In this document: positions 13,511-26,189 of the stretch, piece after piece | How positions within the stretch are numbered: the first letter of the stretch is position 1 | Layout: every line of letters starts with the position of its first letter | Assembly (NCBI GenBank): GCA_023630585.1 | Contig: CM042546.1 | Span: 20,907,810 to 20,971,809, forward strand | From: Cranoglanis bouderius | Lineage: Eukaryota; Chordata; Actinopteri; Siluriformes; Cranoglanididae | Length of the DNA stretch: 64,000 nt | Direction: 5' to 3' | Notes under the pieces: model-generated | Databases searched by the model: none | What the model was told of the DNA's origin: nothing | What the model saw: the letters and a program-made list of their open reading frames with translations, nothing else | Translations under genes and position numbers: made by a program

Positions 13511-13519
13511 ATTCTATTC

Positions 13520-13610
13520 AGTATATGGCTATAAGCGCTTTAACACACCTGAATTAAATTTAGAAAAAGCCTGCTAATGAGGTAATGAACTGAAATACAG
13601 TAATAGTGAC
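13520..13610 (+). repeat. Minisatellite flank, copy 2
   Basis: Diverged duplicate of 11616-11703 in the same orientation. Confidence 0.85.
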
Positions 13611-15289
13611 AAAAACTTTTAAGCACAGAGGCGACATCTCTGCTCTGTGAAGGTCAACACAAAGATCTGGCTCATTGCTGAGGGGTGAGAAGGATGCAAC
13701 GGCTTTCCTCTTACTGCTTTCTTGGCGCCGTTCCTGAGCTGGCTCCAGTAAGGGAGTATCTCAGATAAGGATGCCTCTCCCAAGGCTGTGCTTTGAGAGA
13801 TGAGCTGTACTCTTCTCAAAAAAAGTTGTGGAACATAAGCACAGGGATTGCACTACTGTTAACTCTAACCAGCTACACACAAAACCTAACGGGTTGAGTT
13901 CATACAACTGGAAACTTCCTTAGTGTAGAGTAAGAACTATCAAATTTACAACCCCGAGAGCCATTGAACTGCACAGCTAGACTCTTCCTAGCTGTAATGT
14001 TCATTATAGACTAGCTTCTTTGACATTGTTATTGCCTGTATTTATTGCTAGTGACTCAGGTTACTAGCTGCACGTCACAAAATAACGGCAGTGCATCATA
14101 TACAGTTAACACACCATATCATGTAACTTTGAACTGAATCAGGTGTGATTGAGCAGGAGAGCAGGGAAAACAGGAAACTGTGCAATGTTATGTCATGCCA
14201 TAACTAAAAATGGAGATTCCTGCTCCAATCCATATTGGTATATTGAATATACCAATATGGTATTTCCATATTGGAAATATTAATCATACACCAATGAAGA
14301 TCTTTATTAAGCAAAAGAAAAAAAAAAACTGTAGAGATTAGAATCATATCAATATCATGCTTAACGTCTTGCTGGAAGCAGTGTAAAACAAACCCAAGAT
14401 GGCACCCTTCCTGATGCTGCTAGTCTCCTGTAGGAAATTTTAAAAAATGTCCAAGCCTGCACAATTTACAAAAATTATGGACACACGCTGTAATGTTCCA
14501 GACGTTAATAGTCCTAAGGCACTGGCAGAGACACTTAGTGAATTATCACTACACACTGATGGGTCGGCGACTGCTGGAGATAGAAGAACAGATTATGTGC
14601 TTATCATGATACATCACCATCCAGGGAAATCATAATTATAATCATAGTCCTGCTGCTACTTCTACTTGGCACAGGGAAGACCGTTTGGTCTCTAGTGAAA
14701 AATGTGTTAAGTCTATAAAAAAAAAAAAAAAAAATAGAAGTAGTAAAAAAAACCAAAAAAAAACCCAAAAACCTTTTCCCTAACCCTAAACAGTTGTAAT
14801 ATTTGCACAAATTTGCAGTAGTCCATAAATGAACTCCCAAAATCATAACCATATACACAGTTCTGTAATCCTATGGGCCATCCAAGCTTGGCAGGTGGTT
14901 TTTCAGTTTCCAAATTTTTATTTTTATTTTTTAAATAGTGTGTAGACAACCACCTTTAAAAGATAAGCACTTGCCTTTAATCCTAATAAAGAGAGGATTT
15001 AAAAATGGAAAATAAAAAAGACTAGATGAAAAAAAAAAGATGGTAAGCACTGAAATAAATCTAATAAGGATAAATCTAGCAGATAAGGTCTAGCAGGTGC
15101 GTTTCTAGAGTTTGATCACTACTGAGGCACAGGCCCCCCAAGAATTTTACATAAGTACTTAAAAGTTCCTATGGGGGTCCTGCAAAACAGCACCAAAGCA
15201 TTCAATTCTGGTGACTTTGGGAGTAGTATTTATTAATTTGTTTGTTTGTTTAGTTTCTTTAATTATATTATGTAACAAACATTAATGTA
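13611..15289. other. Intronic sequence with a perfect palindrome
   Basis: Non-coding, with A-rich runs near 14717 and 15035. The only notable structure is the AT-rich palindrome at 14230-14260, listed separately. Confidence 0.5.
14230..14260. repeat. Perfect 31-bp palindrome
   Basis: Arm ccatattggtatatt, one central g, then the exact inverse arm. A second short inverted repeat, tttccatattggaaa, follows at 14263-14277 and reuses the ccatattgg core. It could extrude a cruciform; no function is implied. Confidence 0.95.
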
Positions 15290-15805
15290 AGTATGTGCTG
15301 AAGATCATTTCATTAGTTCAACTTTACATTTTAATTTATTGTAAACGGCAGTTGCCTACGTACTGGTTACTGAATGCAATAGTTCAAAATACAAATCTCG
15401 TTGAGAATGTCCTGAGGTATAACATTACGTGTTGGTACGGAAATATAGGAGCAAGAAATAAAAATAAACTTAACAGGGTGGTGAATATGGCAAGGAAAAT
15501 TATAGGAAGACCACAAAGACAGATACATGAGATGTTTATAACACATACTACAAAGAAAGCATTAATGATATCAAATGATCCTTTACATCCACTTTTTAAA
15601 AATTGCCATCGGGAAGACGCTTTAGGGTACCCAGGGCAACTAAAAATATTTTTAATTGATCATTTATTCCTTTGCCAGTCGTTTTTTTTTGAACAATCGC
15701 TGAATATTTGTGCATACATGTTATGTGTATGTGTTATGGGGGTGCCAAAGACAAATTTCCTTGCAAATGGACAATAAAGATTTATTATTATTATTATTAT
15801 AAAAT
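15290..15805 (+). mobile_element. Non-LTR retrotransposon 3' end (L2/CR1-like)
   Basis: A 160-codon open stretch carries the LRYNITCWYGN, RVVNMARKIIG and NDPLHPL motifs found near the C-terminus of fish LINE reverse-transcriptase ORFs. A short 3' UTR (gccaaagacaaatttccttg, aataaag) and a (TTA)n tail follow. The 5' end is truncated, as is usual for LINE copies. The clade is inferred from the ORF and the short-repeat tail. Confidence 0.7.
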
Positions 15806-16594
15806 AACGGTCGCATTAAAAATGTAAAACTCACGCTTAAGTGTGAAAGGGTTAATGCTTTGACAGTTTTACAATTCTGGGTAATTTGTTTATCTTGCGA
15901 TTGTAGATTAAGGTCCAGGTTATAAAAATTTATTTGAAAGATTTATTTATTGTGAAATGAAATTCTGCAGTGAAATGTAGATCATTCAAATGCAACGTTT
16001 ACCCCTGCTGTCTGTTTCCCTTCACCTAATGCTCTTCTCTCCTTCTTGCCACCTCTTGGAATGAAATAAGTTTGTATATCCATCTGGATAAATAAAAATA
16101 AGCTCACCAGTACTAAGTAGATCACTCTTTGCAAACAGAACAGCTTACATTAAAAAAAATCTATATAAAAAATGCACAAAATCCATAAGCAAGCATTCTT
16201 TTAGCAATCAACAAGCTAACTTGTTCCAAGTAAATTAAATCTGGAAAACGGGATGGCCTCATTCAACTAAATACAAATTCACATATTACTCATTAACACA
16301 GCGATCAGCGTTAGCCTGGTAGTTACCTTTCCTCAGCTACAGTGTCATATGATGAATTATTGACTGACTGCAAGTGGAGGTTTCCATGGGGGAAAAGTGA
16401 AGGGAGGAGGAGCACAGCGAGGGGGGCGGAGCATATGATTGTAACGCCAGCTGAAGTGAAAATATCCTGTGCATCCTTGTTTTAAATAATTCAAATGATG
16501 TAAATGATAACGTGCATTGAATAGGAAAGACGACTGAATATTTTCAGACGTATCCACTGTAATCCACCTCGGGATTTATCGGGAAATTTTTACT
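15806..16594. other. Intronic sequence, nothing recognised
   Basis: AT-rich non-coding sequence with no family identified. Confidence 0.5.
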
Positions 16595-16795
16595 GGGGCA
16601 CGAGCACAAGGGTCTAGCGACGCTAATCAGCCTACAATACATGTCTTTGGACTGGGGGAGGAAACTGGAGTACCTGGAGGAAACTTCCGGAGCACGGTGA
16701 GAACATGCAAAACTCCACGCGCACAGGGCGGAGGCGAGAATCGAACCCCCGTTCCTGGAGGTGCGAGGCAAATGTTTTATTTATCACATTAATCA
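16595..16795 (-). mobile_element. tRNA-derived SINE, 3'-truncated
   Basis: On the minus strand the head ends in a B-box gggttcgattc (about 16738-16748), followed by a body with catgttctc, tactccagtttcctccccc and agtccaaagacatg. It is the same family as 18189-18525, in the opposite orientation, and lacks the 3' half. Confidence 0.8.
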
Positions 16796-16975
16796 ATGCA
16801 ACATTTGGTTTAATTCAACAATATAGTGTCCATCCTTATTATCTTATAAAATAGCACTTGATGCAGCACACCCTATTATTTAACACTTTTTTTTATATCA
16901 CGCTCCAACCTGCTACTTGTGTGCACAAATTAACAAAGCCATGAGATACTAAATCAAAGTCATATAATCGTAATG
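16796..16975 (+). repeat. Dispersed repeat family B, copy 1 (diverged)
   Basis: Carries ttataaaatagcacttgat and catgagatactaaatcaaag, matching the inverted copy at 47335-47520. Related sequence, including tgtgcacaattt, may continue at 17385-17515. Confidence 0.55.
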
Positions 16976-17719
16976 TGTGTGGGATGTAGACAAATTTTGC
17001 ATTGCTTTAATTCACTATTTTGAGTTGTCAAATTAATAAATGAATGCCAATGGTTTGTTAATTCATTGTGTTATTCACTGCCCATGGTATGAAGAATAAT
17101 CTGACTGAGGACTTTCGGTTTCCAAATGTCTCCTCTGATGTCTTCCATGTGGGGAAAAAAAAAAGTTTCATGGTTTTAAATGAATAATACTGTTATTTAA
17201 TCAGTAGTGTCATAGTTATGTATTTAATAATTGGCCTCAGTAGTATTTTGAATGTATTTACAGACCAAAACATAAACGTCAGTGTGACATACTGTATCAT
17301 GGTTAAATCAAACTGTGCTGCTCCTCCCTCGAGAAAAGGGTGAAAATGTCATGTAAAAGGTGTTCAAGTTTAAGGTCAGAATCGTGTGTAACTAAGACAC
17401 GCCTCACGTACATAACTCGCCGAATAGCGATTCATCTGAAGTCTGAATACCATTGTGCACAATTTCAGTATTAAATCCTCACGACATACTCGTAACTCAA
17501 CTTAATATTTCTCTCAGTGCTGCATGCCAGGCGAGATATAGCTTTGTTTGTTAAACCTCTTGACTGCTGCTTCTGAGATAGAGTGGCAGATGTGTGAACT
17601 CTGGAACAGCTTGACTGTGATTTTTTTGCATTGATGTTTTACCATCGGAGACCAGAGTCCTACTTTGTAGTTATATTGAAACCTCCATGCCATCACTCAG
17701 CCGAGAGAAAAAGCACGTG

Positions 17720-17721
<2 letters not shown>

Positions 17722-17765
<44 letters not shown>
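17722..17765. repeat. (GA)n microsatellite
   Basis: About 21 GA units. Confidence 0.97.
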
Positions 17766-17768
<3 letters not shown>

Positions 17769-17937
17769 GGAGCAAGTGGGGGAGGAAGAAACAAATTGCA
17801 GTATAAGGAGAAGGAAGAGGATGGTTCTCTCACCTCCTCTGTGCTCCATCTTGCTCCCTCAGCACTTCTCTGTGATCAGAGAGCCCACTCACACTCTTCA
17901 TATCAACTATACATCACACACTCCTTCTTCCCTCAGA

Positions 17938-17967
<30 letters not shown>
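17938..17967. repeat. (CA)n microsatellite
   Basis: About 15 CA units. Confidence 0.97.
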
Positions 17968-17968
<1 letters not shown>

Positions 17969-18188
17969 TTTGAAAATCAGATTGCTGAACAGATCCCCTA
18001 TATATATCACACTCACACACCCACAACTTTAATAACACATTTTCGATGCTACACAAAACTTATATACCAAGTAAAGGAAACAACCTTTTACACTCGAGGG
18101 ACAAAACTGTACTGAATACTGCCTTTACAAGTTAGCTAGAGATCTATGAGACGATTGATAGCGTTGTTAGCCTAAAAGTTGAAGCTTT

Positions 18189-18525
18189 CAAGTAAAGGAG
18201 TAAAGTGCTGCTTTATTGCTCACTTTAAGCCGGGGCTGGGGGTTCGAATCCTGCCTCCGCCCTGTGTGCACGGAGTCTGCATGTTCTCCCCGTGATTCGG
18301 GGGTTTCTTCCAGGTACTCCGATTTCCTCCCCCAGTCCAAAGACATGCGTTGTAGGTTGATTAGCATTTCCAAATTGTCCGTAGTGTGTGAATGTGTGTG
18401 CGATTGTGCAGATTGTGCAGATTGTCCAGGGTGTCCCCGGCTTTGTGCCCCAAGTTCCCTTGGATAGGTTCCAGGCTCCCCTGCGACCCTTTGTAGGATA
18501 AGTGGTAGGGAAGATGGATGGATGG
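18189..18525 (+). mobile_element. tRNA-derived SINE, near full length
   Basis: B-box ggttcgaatcc at 18241-18251, then a body with catgttctccccgtg, tcctcccccagtccaaagac and ggataggttccaggctcccc, and a (GGAT)n tail near 18515-18525. The A-box is degenerate. This is a common fish SINE layout, transcribed by Pol III when active. Confidence 0.85.
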
Positions 18526-21074
18526 TTTTTATTAAAAGTTATGATGGTGAAGGTATAGTTTTAGTTCAAATTAGGAAAATAATATGCAAAAAAAAAAGTT
18601 TCTCCAAATGGGAAAAATGTGGCATCACCTATTTGTACCATTCTCTCTTGAGAGAGAGAGGGATTTCACTGGATTCTATAAATTAATTCGTACAAAAAAA
18701 AAAACAAACGAAAAGAAAAAATTATGAAAGCTTTGAAAACCCAGCCCCTCATCCTGACCTTAACCGTATGTAATTTTTCATTTTTTACTTCACAAATTGC
18801 TGGTCTCGCTATCTCTCTGGACTCTGTCAGTCTCTCAACCTAAAAACAAAATGCCAGGACATAAATTTTACAAGGCTCTTCCAGTGATACTAAATTATTC
18901 AGGGAAAAATGATTATGTAAGCGTGCACATGCAGGGACAGCAGACTGATTTAGATTGGTCTTGAACTGGCCAACAACGGTGCTTCTTATTAAACTATGCT
19001 CCACCAGGAGTCTCAGGGAAGGCCTATTGTTTATTTAACCTTAATGCATTTTTCAGCAGCCATTTGTTTTGCTGATCCAACACTCTGCGGTGCACAATGG
19101 CCCAAACTTTACTGCTGACTGCCAGAAACAAAGGAAGAATTCTTTTCATTTCTTTCTGTGTGTCCATTTTCACTCTGAAGGATGTATGAAAGATTACAAA
19201 ACGTTTTTTCAAGTTGGAAAACTCTTGACAGGGACTTTCGGACATCTTCTTGAACGGTTTCATGTACTTCCAAAGAGGGAGCAAGCACAACTTCTCACTG
19301 TTTTAAATTCAGTTGACATATGAAACGCACTCACTTTTCGCCTTAATAACGCTTTCCAGAGCTTCACACATGTTATGAAACAATGAAAATATTTTCAGAC
19401 GGCAATAAAATGAGAATTCCCTCAAAGCCTGTTTTGTCTAAGGTATGGTTTCATTGGTTTTGATGGCTGTGACACAATAAACTGTTTAATATTCTACAAA
19501 AAAAAATAAAAATAACCCAGTTACTCAACCCCTGAGATATTAATGTAGACGCAGTGAGAGTCCGGAGATAGATTGATGACTTCAATTTAAGCATTTTGCA
19601 AACACACCAATGTATTACATCTACATTAAGCTAAAAAAAAAAGGTTGTTATGGCTAATTTATGTCTATTCTACTGTACATTTGAGTGTTGTTCTGCATCA
19701 GCAAGCAACACTGGCCTTGTGGCTTTGATTTCTAAAATATTAGTTTTGGCTAAGAAAAAAAATCAAATCAAAGTTTGATCGAAATACCTGTCTTGGATAA
19801 ACGCACATCTCCATGGCAACACTACTCAATTTAATGTAACAAATGTGGCTAGCCTGTGCACTTCATTTAAAATCAAAACGCTAAGGAGTCTAGGTGCTTA
19901 GGTTGCACAAACACGTGTGCGAGCTTTTCTTATCCACTGTTTAAACCAGGTGAACATATAAAGGGCTAAATAACATGTTCCGTGACGTCCATGATTGATT
20001 AATGCTAAGTAGGTTGCTTGCTTCTGCTGCTTTTGGATACAATACCCCTCACTGCATGTGTCTTATTCCTGTGTATAACAAATAAAGTCATTTTAAAAGT
20101 TCAAAAACCTTGCAGTGAATACAGAACAATCAATGTACCGAGCCTTATGAAGTTTAACTTTTAAGGACAAAAGATATTCAGAGGTTATTGAATGACATGA
20201 ATAACCAGTCATTGTAGTGTTTGTGTTGTAAGGCTGTAACCAAATTCACAATTTCATCTTTATTTATAGAACCACTGCTCCATATATCCCACGTAGACCA
20301 CACACTGTGCACAGACCAGCACATCTCTGCTGGAATCCCAGTTGTTCATCATTACCAGCTATATTAAGAAGCAAGACATAAGAAGGAAGGATTTGGGGAA
20401 AACAAAGAGCTTAAATAAGAAGGCGGGAAACAAGGAACAGCTGAAACAAACAGCAGAGGAAACGTGGAAATAGAAAAAATGCAGAATGTAAGAAGCTCGA
20501 ATCAAGGTAATATAGTGCCGACAAGTTGTGCAACAAAACCGACTGTACGAAATCAATCCAGTTTCTTCTTAACCTCAACTGTTAACCATTGATCTTGCTC
20601 ACTGTTTGGACGAAACATATCACCAAATCAACAAATGAAACTCACTTGTTGGACTGGGTCACATAATGCAGCCCGACCTTTAATCACGAACGTTAAAGCT
20701 CCACCAGTAGGCCTTTAATAGATTTGAATGTTTAATAGATAAAACACAGTACATGCCAGATATCTAATTACCAAAGTTTGTTCTTAATCATTGAGATCTG
20801 AAAACTCATCAGTGTGCATAAGGTGTACGGTGATAGCAATACGACAAGATATTAACCTGAAAGTTGGGGGGGGGGGGGTGTTCCTGGGCATAGAGAACGA
20901 TCACTCAGGTTTGTTGATGGTGGATTGGCAGGATGCTTTACATCCCTTGCCTGTGTTGCTTTCTAGCTCTCCATTTTAGTCATTGCTAGACCTGCCGGAG
21001 TTAACAGTGCTTGCACTATAATCATAGTGTACACCATTTTATACCTAATATACCTAATAATCTCTTCTGTCTTT
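18526..21074. other. Intronic sequence, largely single-copy
   Basis: No transposon family identified. The patch 19020-19330 is repeat-free with balanced base composition and could hold conserved non-coding sequence. A 14-base G run lies at about 20866-20878. Confidence 0.45.
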
Positions 21075-21170
21075 CTGTCAAGATGTCCTGACACACTTCT
21101 CCTGCTGTGGTTCCTCTCATCCTGTGCTGCCTGATTCATCCTGATGCCTTAAAAAGGTTTCAGCACACAG
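21075..21170 (+). repeat. Fragment related to the repeat at 50440
   Basis: Shares ctgcctgattcatcctgat and cttctcctgct with 50490-50545. Confidence 0.5.
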
Positions 21171-21259
21171 TACTTAATGCTGAGACAATGTTTGTGAGGT
21201 TTGCATGAAGATGAAACCAGGCTTGCGTACTCTCAGCGAGATCGTATTCGCTCGTCACG

Positions 21260-21415
21260 TATGAGTTCTCCGGTACTGCAGGTGGCGCTATTAAAAATTC
21301 ATGACAAAAAACGTGTTGGAATGCATAAAGTTACACCCCTGACTCTTCAAAGCACTGACACTGGAGACTCCTTCCACAATAGTTAAATGAATGACCAATC
21401 GGAGTCCAGAATTCA
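21260..21415 (-). repeat. Dispersed repeat family A, fragment
   Basis: Shares the actctgacactggagattcc-type motif (here cactgacactggagactcc) and a degraded gaccaatc-agaa core with the 35.6-kb copy. Confidence 0.5.
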
Positions 21416-21563
21416 ACAACGTTTGCGGTGTAAGGTATTTTAATGGGAGTTCATACTGTATGACATCTCAATTTATCTAGATTTTTATGGGTTGGACCAT
21501 TTCTGTGCTGCACCGGTTAGACTTGTATGCTTAGCTATTTATGTATTGAAATATATTCAAATA

Positions 21564-23127
21564 TACAGTGGGTATAGAAAAGAATCACCCCACTTTAAAA
21601 TAATCACATTTTGTTGCTTTTCAGCCTGAAACGAAGACGGACACAGTTTTTGTTTCATCCAGCTGTAATTACTCAGTGCAACTTATAACATCCAAGTGAA
21701 AGATATAACACCAACATGTCAGAAAAAAATAAATAAATAAAAAACCAGAATCACTGAGTTGGAAAAAGGATCACCCCCTCCTAAAAATTACTTGTAAACT
21801 CAATAAGGTGTAGCTAATCACAAAGCCATTTGACTTTCAACTGTAATCAGCTGTGGTCATTTTGATTAGCTCAGCATGAAAAGAGCTTTCCTGGAGCATT
21901 TTGTAGTGCAACTGAAGCAAACAATCAACTATGGGTGGCAAGGCACTGTCAAAAGATCTCCGGGATAAAGTTGTGGACAGGCACAAGTCAGGAGATGAAT
22001 ACAAAAAAATTTCAAAGGCTTTATCAATGCCTAGAAGCACAGTGAAGCCTATTATTAAGAAGTGGAAGGTATTTGGTACAACACAGACCCTCCCTGGATC
22101 AGGATGTCGCTCCAAACTGGATGAAAGAGCCAGGAGGAAACTGGTCAGAGAGGCTACCAAGAGGCCTACAGCAACTCTGAAGCAGTTGCAGGAATTTATG
22201 GCAAAGAGTGGTCATTGTGTGCATGTGACAACAATATCACAAATTCTCCACAAATGTTGAATTGTATGGGAGGGTTGCAAGAAAAAAGCCACCCATGACT
22301 GAGCTTTGCCAAAACGCACCTTGAAGATTCTGAGGCCACATGGAAAAAGGTGTTATGGTCAGATGAGACTAAAATTTCATTATTTGGTCTCAACACCAAA
22401 CGATAGGTCTGGCAGAAATCCAATACAGCTCAGCATCCAAATAACACCATTCCTACAGTAAAGCATGGAGGTGGTAATATCCTGTTATGGGGGTGTTTCT
22501 CTGCAGCAGGGACTGGAGCACTTGTCAGGATAGAAGGAAAATGTATGGGGCAAAATATCATCAAATTCTTGAGGAAAATCTGCTGCCCTCTGCCAGAAAG
22601 TTGTCAATGGGAAGAAGGTCTACCTTCCAACATGACAATGACCCAAAGCACACAGCAAAACTGACCACACAGTGGTTGAAGGAGAAAAAGGTGAATGTCT
22701 TTGCATGGCCTAGTCAGAGCCCAGACTTAAACCCCATTGAAAATCTGTGGAATGACTTGAAGACTGCAGTCCACAAACGGTCACCATCAAATTTAACTGA
22801 TCTTGAGCAGTTCTGCAAAGAAGAGTGGGCAAATATTGCAAAGTCTAGATGTGCAAAGTTAGTAGAGACATATCCCAACAGACTGAAGGCTGTAATTAAA
22901 AAATAAGGCAAATTAAAGCAAGGGGGTGATGCTTTTTCCAACTCAGTGATTCTGTTTTTAATTGTTTTCTGACATGTTAGTGTTATATCTTTCACTTGGA
23001 TGTTATAAGTTGCACTGAGTAAATACAGATGGATAAAACAGAAACTGTGTCCATCTTCATTTCAGGCTGAAAAGCAACAAAATGTGATTATTTTAAAGGG
23101 GGGTGATTCTTTTCTATACCCACTGTA
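21564..23127 (+). mobile_element. Tc1-like transposon (family B)
   Basis: A 1560-bp element (21566-23125) between TA duplications. The inverted repeats of about 210 bp begin cagtgggtatagaaaagaat. Inner direct repeats (gaaaaaggatcacccc near 21761) echo the outer ones (gaaaagaatcacccc), an IR/DR layout. The arms differ at a dozen or more positions by eye, so it is older than the family A copy at 4.6 kb. Confidence 0.93.
21931..22906 (+). pseudogene. Tc1 transposase with frameshifts (family B)
   Basis: Starts with ATG (MGGKALSKDLRDKVV) and stays open for 109 codons covering the helix-turn-helix DNA-binding half, then hits a stop near 22258. The middle part, including KKVLWSDETK with the first catalytic Asp, is readable only across frame changes and a small deletion near 22305. 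The last 130 codons are open again, with the second Asp in QHDNDPKHTAK and Glu in NPIENLWND, 34 residues apart. All three catalytic residues survive, but the frame is broken at least twice. Confidence 0.88.
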
Positions 23128-23463
23128 CATTCTAATGTATTCTCTTCGCTTGTACCTGTTGCCTGTCAATCATGAGCATATTAAGCCACACCCATTAGCT
23201 CTCAGTGAGTTCAGCTGGAGTTTCAGCTTTGATATGTTTCAAATATAGAACCAAAGCACCTTTTGGTATATGTTTTTGCATAAATTGAGATAATCGCTGA
23301 CAGATTCCCAGTGTACACCTACATTTTACTCCAACACACACACACACACACACAGACAAAGAGCTATCTTTCATTAGCATTCGCTTCATCAGAAATGCTT
23401 GTTTGTTTTGCCGTGCATTGCTAATAAACCATCCAGAAGCCAACCATTTGTTGAACCTTCAGA

Positions 23464-23526
<63 letters not shown>

Positions 23527-24049
23527 ATGGATTGGAGCGTTCATCTTGCAGACAGATCACTAATGTGACCCTAATGAGCACGTCCGTGCATTTGAAAATG
23601 CTACACACACTGCGTTCAGCTAGCATAATGACGACTCCTGCTTTGGCGGATTAGTGGATAATGGTGTTTGTTAAAGCCCTGGTTTGTTTGTGTGTGTGTG
23701 TGTGTGTATGTGTGTGTGTGTGTGTGCGCGCACACCCGTGTATGAGGGGCAACTGGTGTGTGCCGACTAATGAGGATTGTCTCTGCAAGCTGATTTTTGA
23801 AAATGCTGAGGACAAAAGCATTGGGGGAAAAAAAGGCATTGCAAATCTGCTGAAGCTCTCAAACACGCACTAGCATCTCACGTCACGTGTAGCTTGCTGC
23901 TTGTTGGACGTGTCGTCACTGTTACTGCTGTCGCTTGTAGGCGTGGCCTGTCCAGCTTTGTTTTTCCCCCTTTAAATTTCTGATGAACTAAACACAACTG
24001 TCTAATTTCTAAACACAAATAGAATGAATGAACTAACTGGTGTTAAAAT
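23128..24049. repeat. Intronic sequence rich in (GT)n microsatellites
   Basis: Holds (CA)n at about 23334-23353, (GT)n at about 23466-23524 and an interrupted (GT)n at about 23690-23727. The rest is unassigned. Confidence 0.85.
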
Positions 24050-24490
24050 TGGTTGCTTTGTTTATACTTATGTTACGTGCTCAGCTTCGTACTAGCTTCG
24101 TCCTCAGCTTAAATGAAATAAAAACAAGCTAACTGTATTAGCTACGTACGCTCAAAGGAGGCACCCACGATCTCCGCTACTTCCTTCCCAGCTTAATTTT
24201 TCCTCGTAATGTCTCTATATACATTTAACGAGAGCTCGTATATGACGTTTATGAACTGAAATCACGCTTTTAAGTTTTTCTTCCACACAGTAAATGGGAA
24301 CTAATCGAGCGAGGAACTGAAGAAACGGCGAACCACGCGCAGCGAGGAATCATTCGAGACAGTTGTTTGGATTTGTCGCTTTAGAGCATCATCACTAATT
24401 TGAGTTCAAATGTTGCTTGCTGTACATCGAGAATTAATGACCACTTGTCGCTTTGTCACTTGCTAGTGTGAACGTAGGGTCAAATGGGTT
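24050..24490 (+). repeat. Dispersed repeat family C, copy 1
   Basis: Landmarks gggaactaat, gaactgaagaaac, cgaaccac, and gtcgctttgtc followed by ctagtgtgaacgtag. They appear in the same order on the minus strand at 61300-61615. Probably a DNA-transposon derivative. The left boundary is uncertain. Confidence 0.5.
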
Positions 24491-24565
24491 TAATGATTCA
24501 GATTAGAACCGTGAAAAAAAAAAAAAAACAGACAGTTTGGAGATCATATCTCATCATTTAAGAAA

Positions 24566-24568
<3 letters not shown>

Positions 24569-24604
<36 letters not shown>

Positions 24605-24736
24605 GAGTATGGATGGAAGTGGGCAAGTGAGAACTTGAGAGAAAAAGAGGGAGGAAGTGTGAGAAAGAAGAGACAGCGAGATTGTGTCAGTGGGAGGAAT
24701 TACAGTGTGTGAGTGACTAAGTGTGTGTGTGACTAA

Positions 24737-24779
<43 letters not shown>
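24569..24779. repeat. Two (GT)n microsatellites
   Basis: (GT)n at about 24569-24601 and 24736-24779, with a purine-rich spacer. Confidence 0.95.
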
Positions 24780-24880
24780 GAAGATGTAAGCTTGCAAAAG
24801 CAGTACATGGAGCAGACCAGCTCTTTCTATCACTGTGTGTTTTAAACGAGACTTATTGCAGCCAGAGACGCCATTATCTT

Positions 24881-25330
24881 CATCTTTCTCTCTCTCTCCT
24901 TTTCCATCCTAACGTCTCTTTACGATCTCCTCTCGTCCCCGCGCTCTCTCCACCCAAAAGTAATTAATGCTCGAAAACCCATTTACTACACTGAGAGTGT
25001 ATAATTCGCTTTTGATTCCTCCTCCTCATCATCATCGTTATCGCTCACCCTTTCGTTAGACGTGAGCGAGAAACGGAGATGAGATTTTTTTTTTTTTTCA
25101 TTTACGGGCAAGCGAAATGGCTCTTTAATTACTGATCTGCTACAGCTACTTCTCTCTCTCTCGCACAAATATCAAGCCTCGCCGAGCTGACGACGCTGGG
25201 AAGGAAAAAGAAAAACCACATATCGATTTGCGGGTTGCACGGACACGAAGAAGGGCCCGGAATATTCCGCAGGCTTTATGAAGTAGGGACACTAGCGTAG
25301 ATGAGAACAAGAAGTCAAACACACATCGTA
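24881..25330. promoter_or_regulatory. Candidate regulatory element (CpG-richer, TAATTA sites)
   Basis: Compared with its surroundings this stretch has many more CpG dinucleotides and no recognised repeat. It includes agtaattaatg and tttaattactg homeodomain cores and a pyrimidine-rich start. Inferred only from composition; an enhancer, an unknown promoter or an unrecognised repeat are all possible. Confidence 0.3.
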
Positions 25331-26189
25331 ATTACCAGGTTAGTGTTGCGCACGATCCTCAAGCAAGGACCAGAGAGAACCAATCACAGAAGAGAGCATT
25401 AATACGAAGCGGAAGCCGTGACCAAATATGGAAAATGGGAAAAAGTAACGTGTGTAAGTAATCAGCAGAAAGAGTGGTGGATAATGAAAACGGGAAGCTT
25501 TGGCAATATAAGGAATGTGCAGAGCTAAAATGGCCAGAATCAGGGTAGGCTCCTTAATGAACAGGTAAATCTGTTTGAAAAAGGTATAAAATAATGTTTT
25601 TGCCATTTCTTTTTTCTTATTATCTTCAAGAGAGAGAAAATGTATGGTATAAACGTAAAATGTAAGATTCAGTAAGCACCATCTCACTATAGGATTCCGA
25701 TTGCATACCCACTGGGAATTTAATGGGAATGCCCTCGAATCATAAGGGAGCAATAACCTCATCAGAGAGCATTCATGACTTTACCTTTTTTTAAAAATTA
25801 ACCAATTATGCTTTTTTTCTGGTTACTGCTCAACAATCCTATGTCACTAATATCGAATCCCAGAAAATCCTAAAATGGCTGCTGTCAGCAATCTACACAG
25901 AAACGAGTTGATTTGTTGGAAATATGTATTAATGACTAGCTTTTAAAAAGGAATTAAACTCAACGGTTTGTGTACTGCAGTGATCACAGGGCGAAGAATG
26001 CACTGAAAATACTGCCGGCGATCAAGGCTTCATCTCTTCATCCCTTACAGTTATGCAGGGAATATCAGCCGCCTGTGAGTCAGGTTATACATCAAACACT
26101 AAACGCTGTCTCCATCCTCTCCACCTCAGCATCCGACAATTCATTCCGTTTCCTTTAGACGTTCACCAAACCACAGAGCCGTGGATACT
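25331..26189. other. Intronic sequence, nothing recognised
   Basis: Contains a 140-codon minus-strand open frame (25340-25762), rich in F, L, I and Y, with no recognisable family. It is most likely chance in AT-rich DNA. Confidence 0.45.

Noticed and set aside
18241..18251. tRNA-type B-box as a possible tRNA gene
   Set aside because: No cloverleaf upstream; belongs to a SINE with body and tail, as do the B-boxes near 16.7, 56.0 and 60.4 kb.
25340..25762. 140-codon minus-strand open frame
   Set aside because: No recognisable domain, biased to F, L, I and Y as expected from AT-rich DNA, no splice or promoter context.
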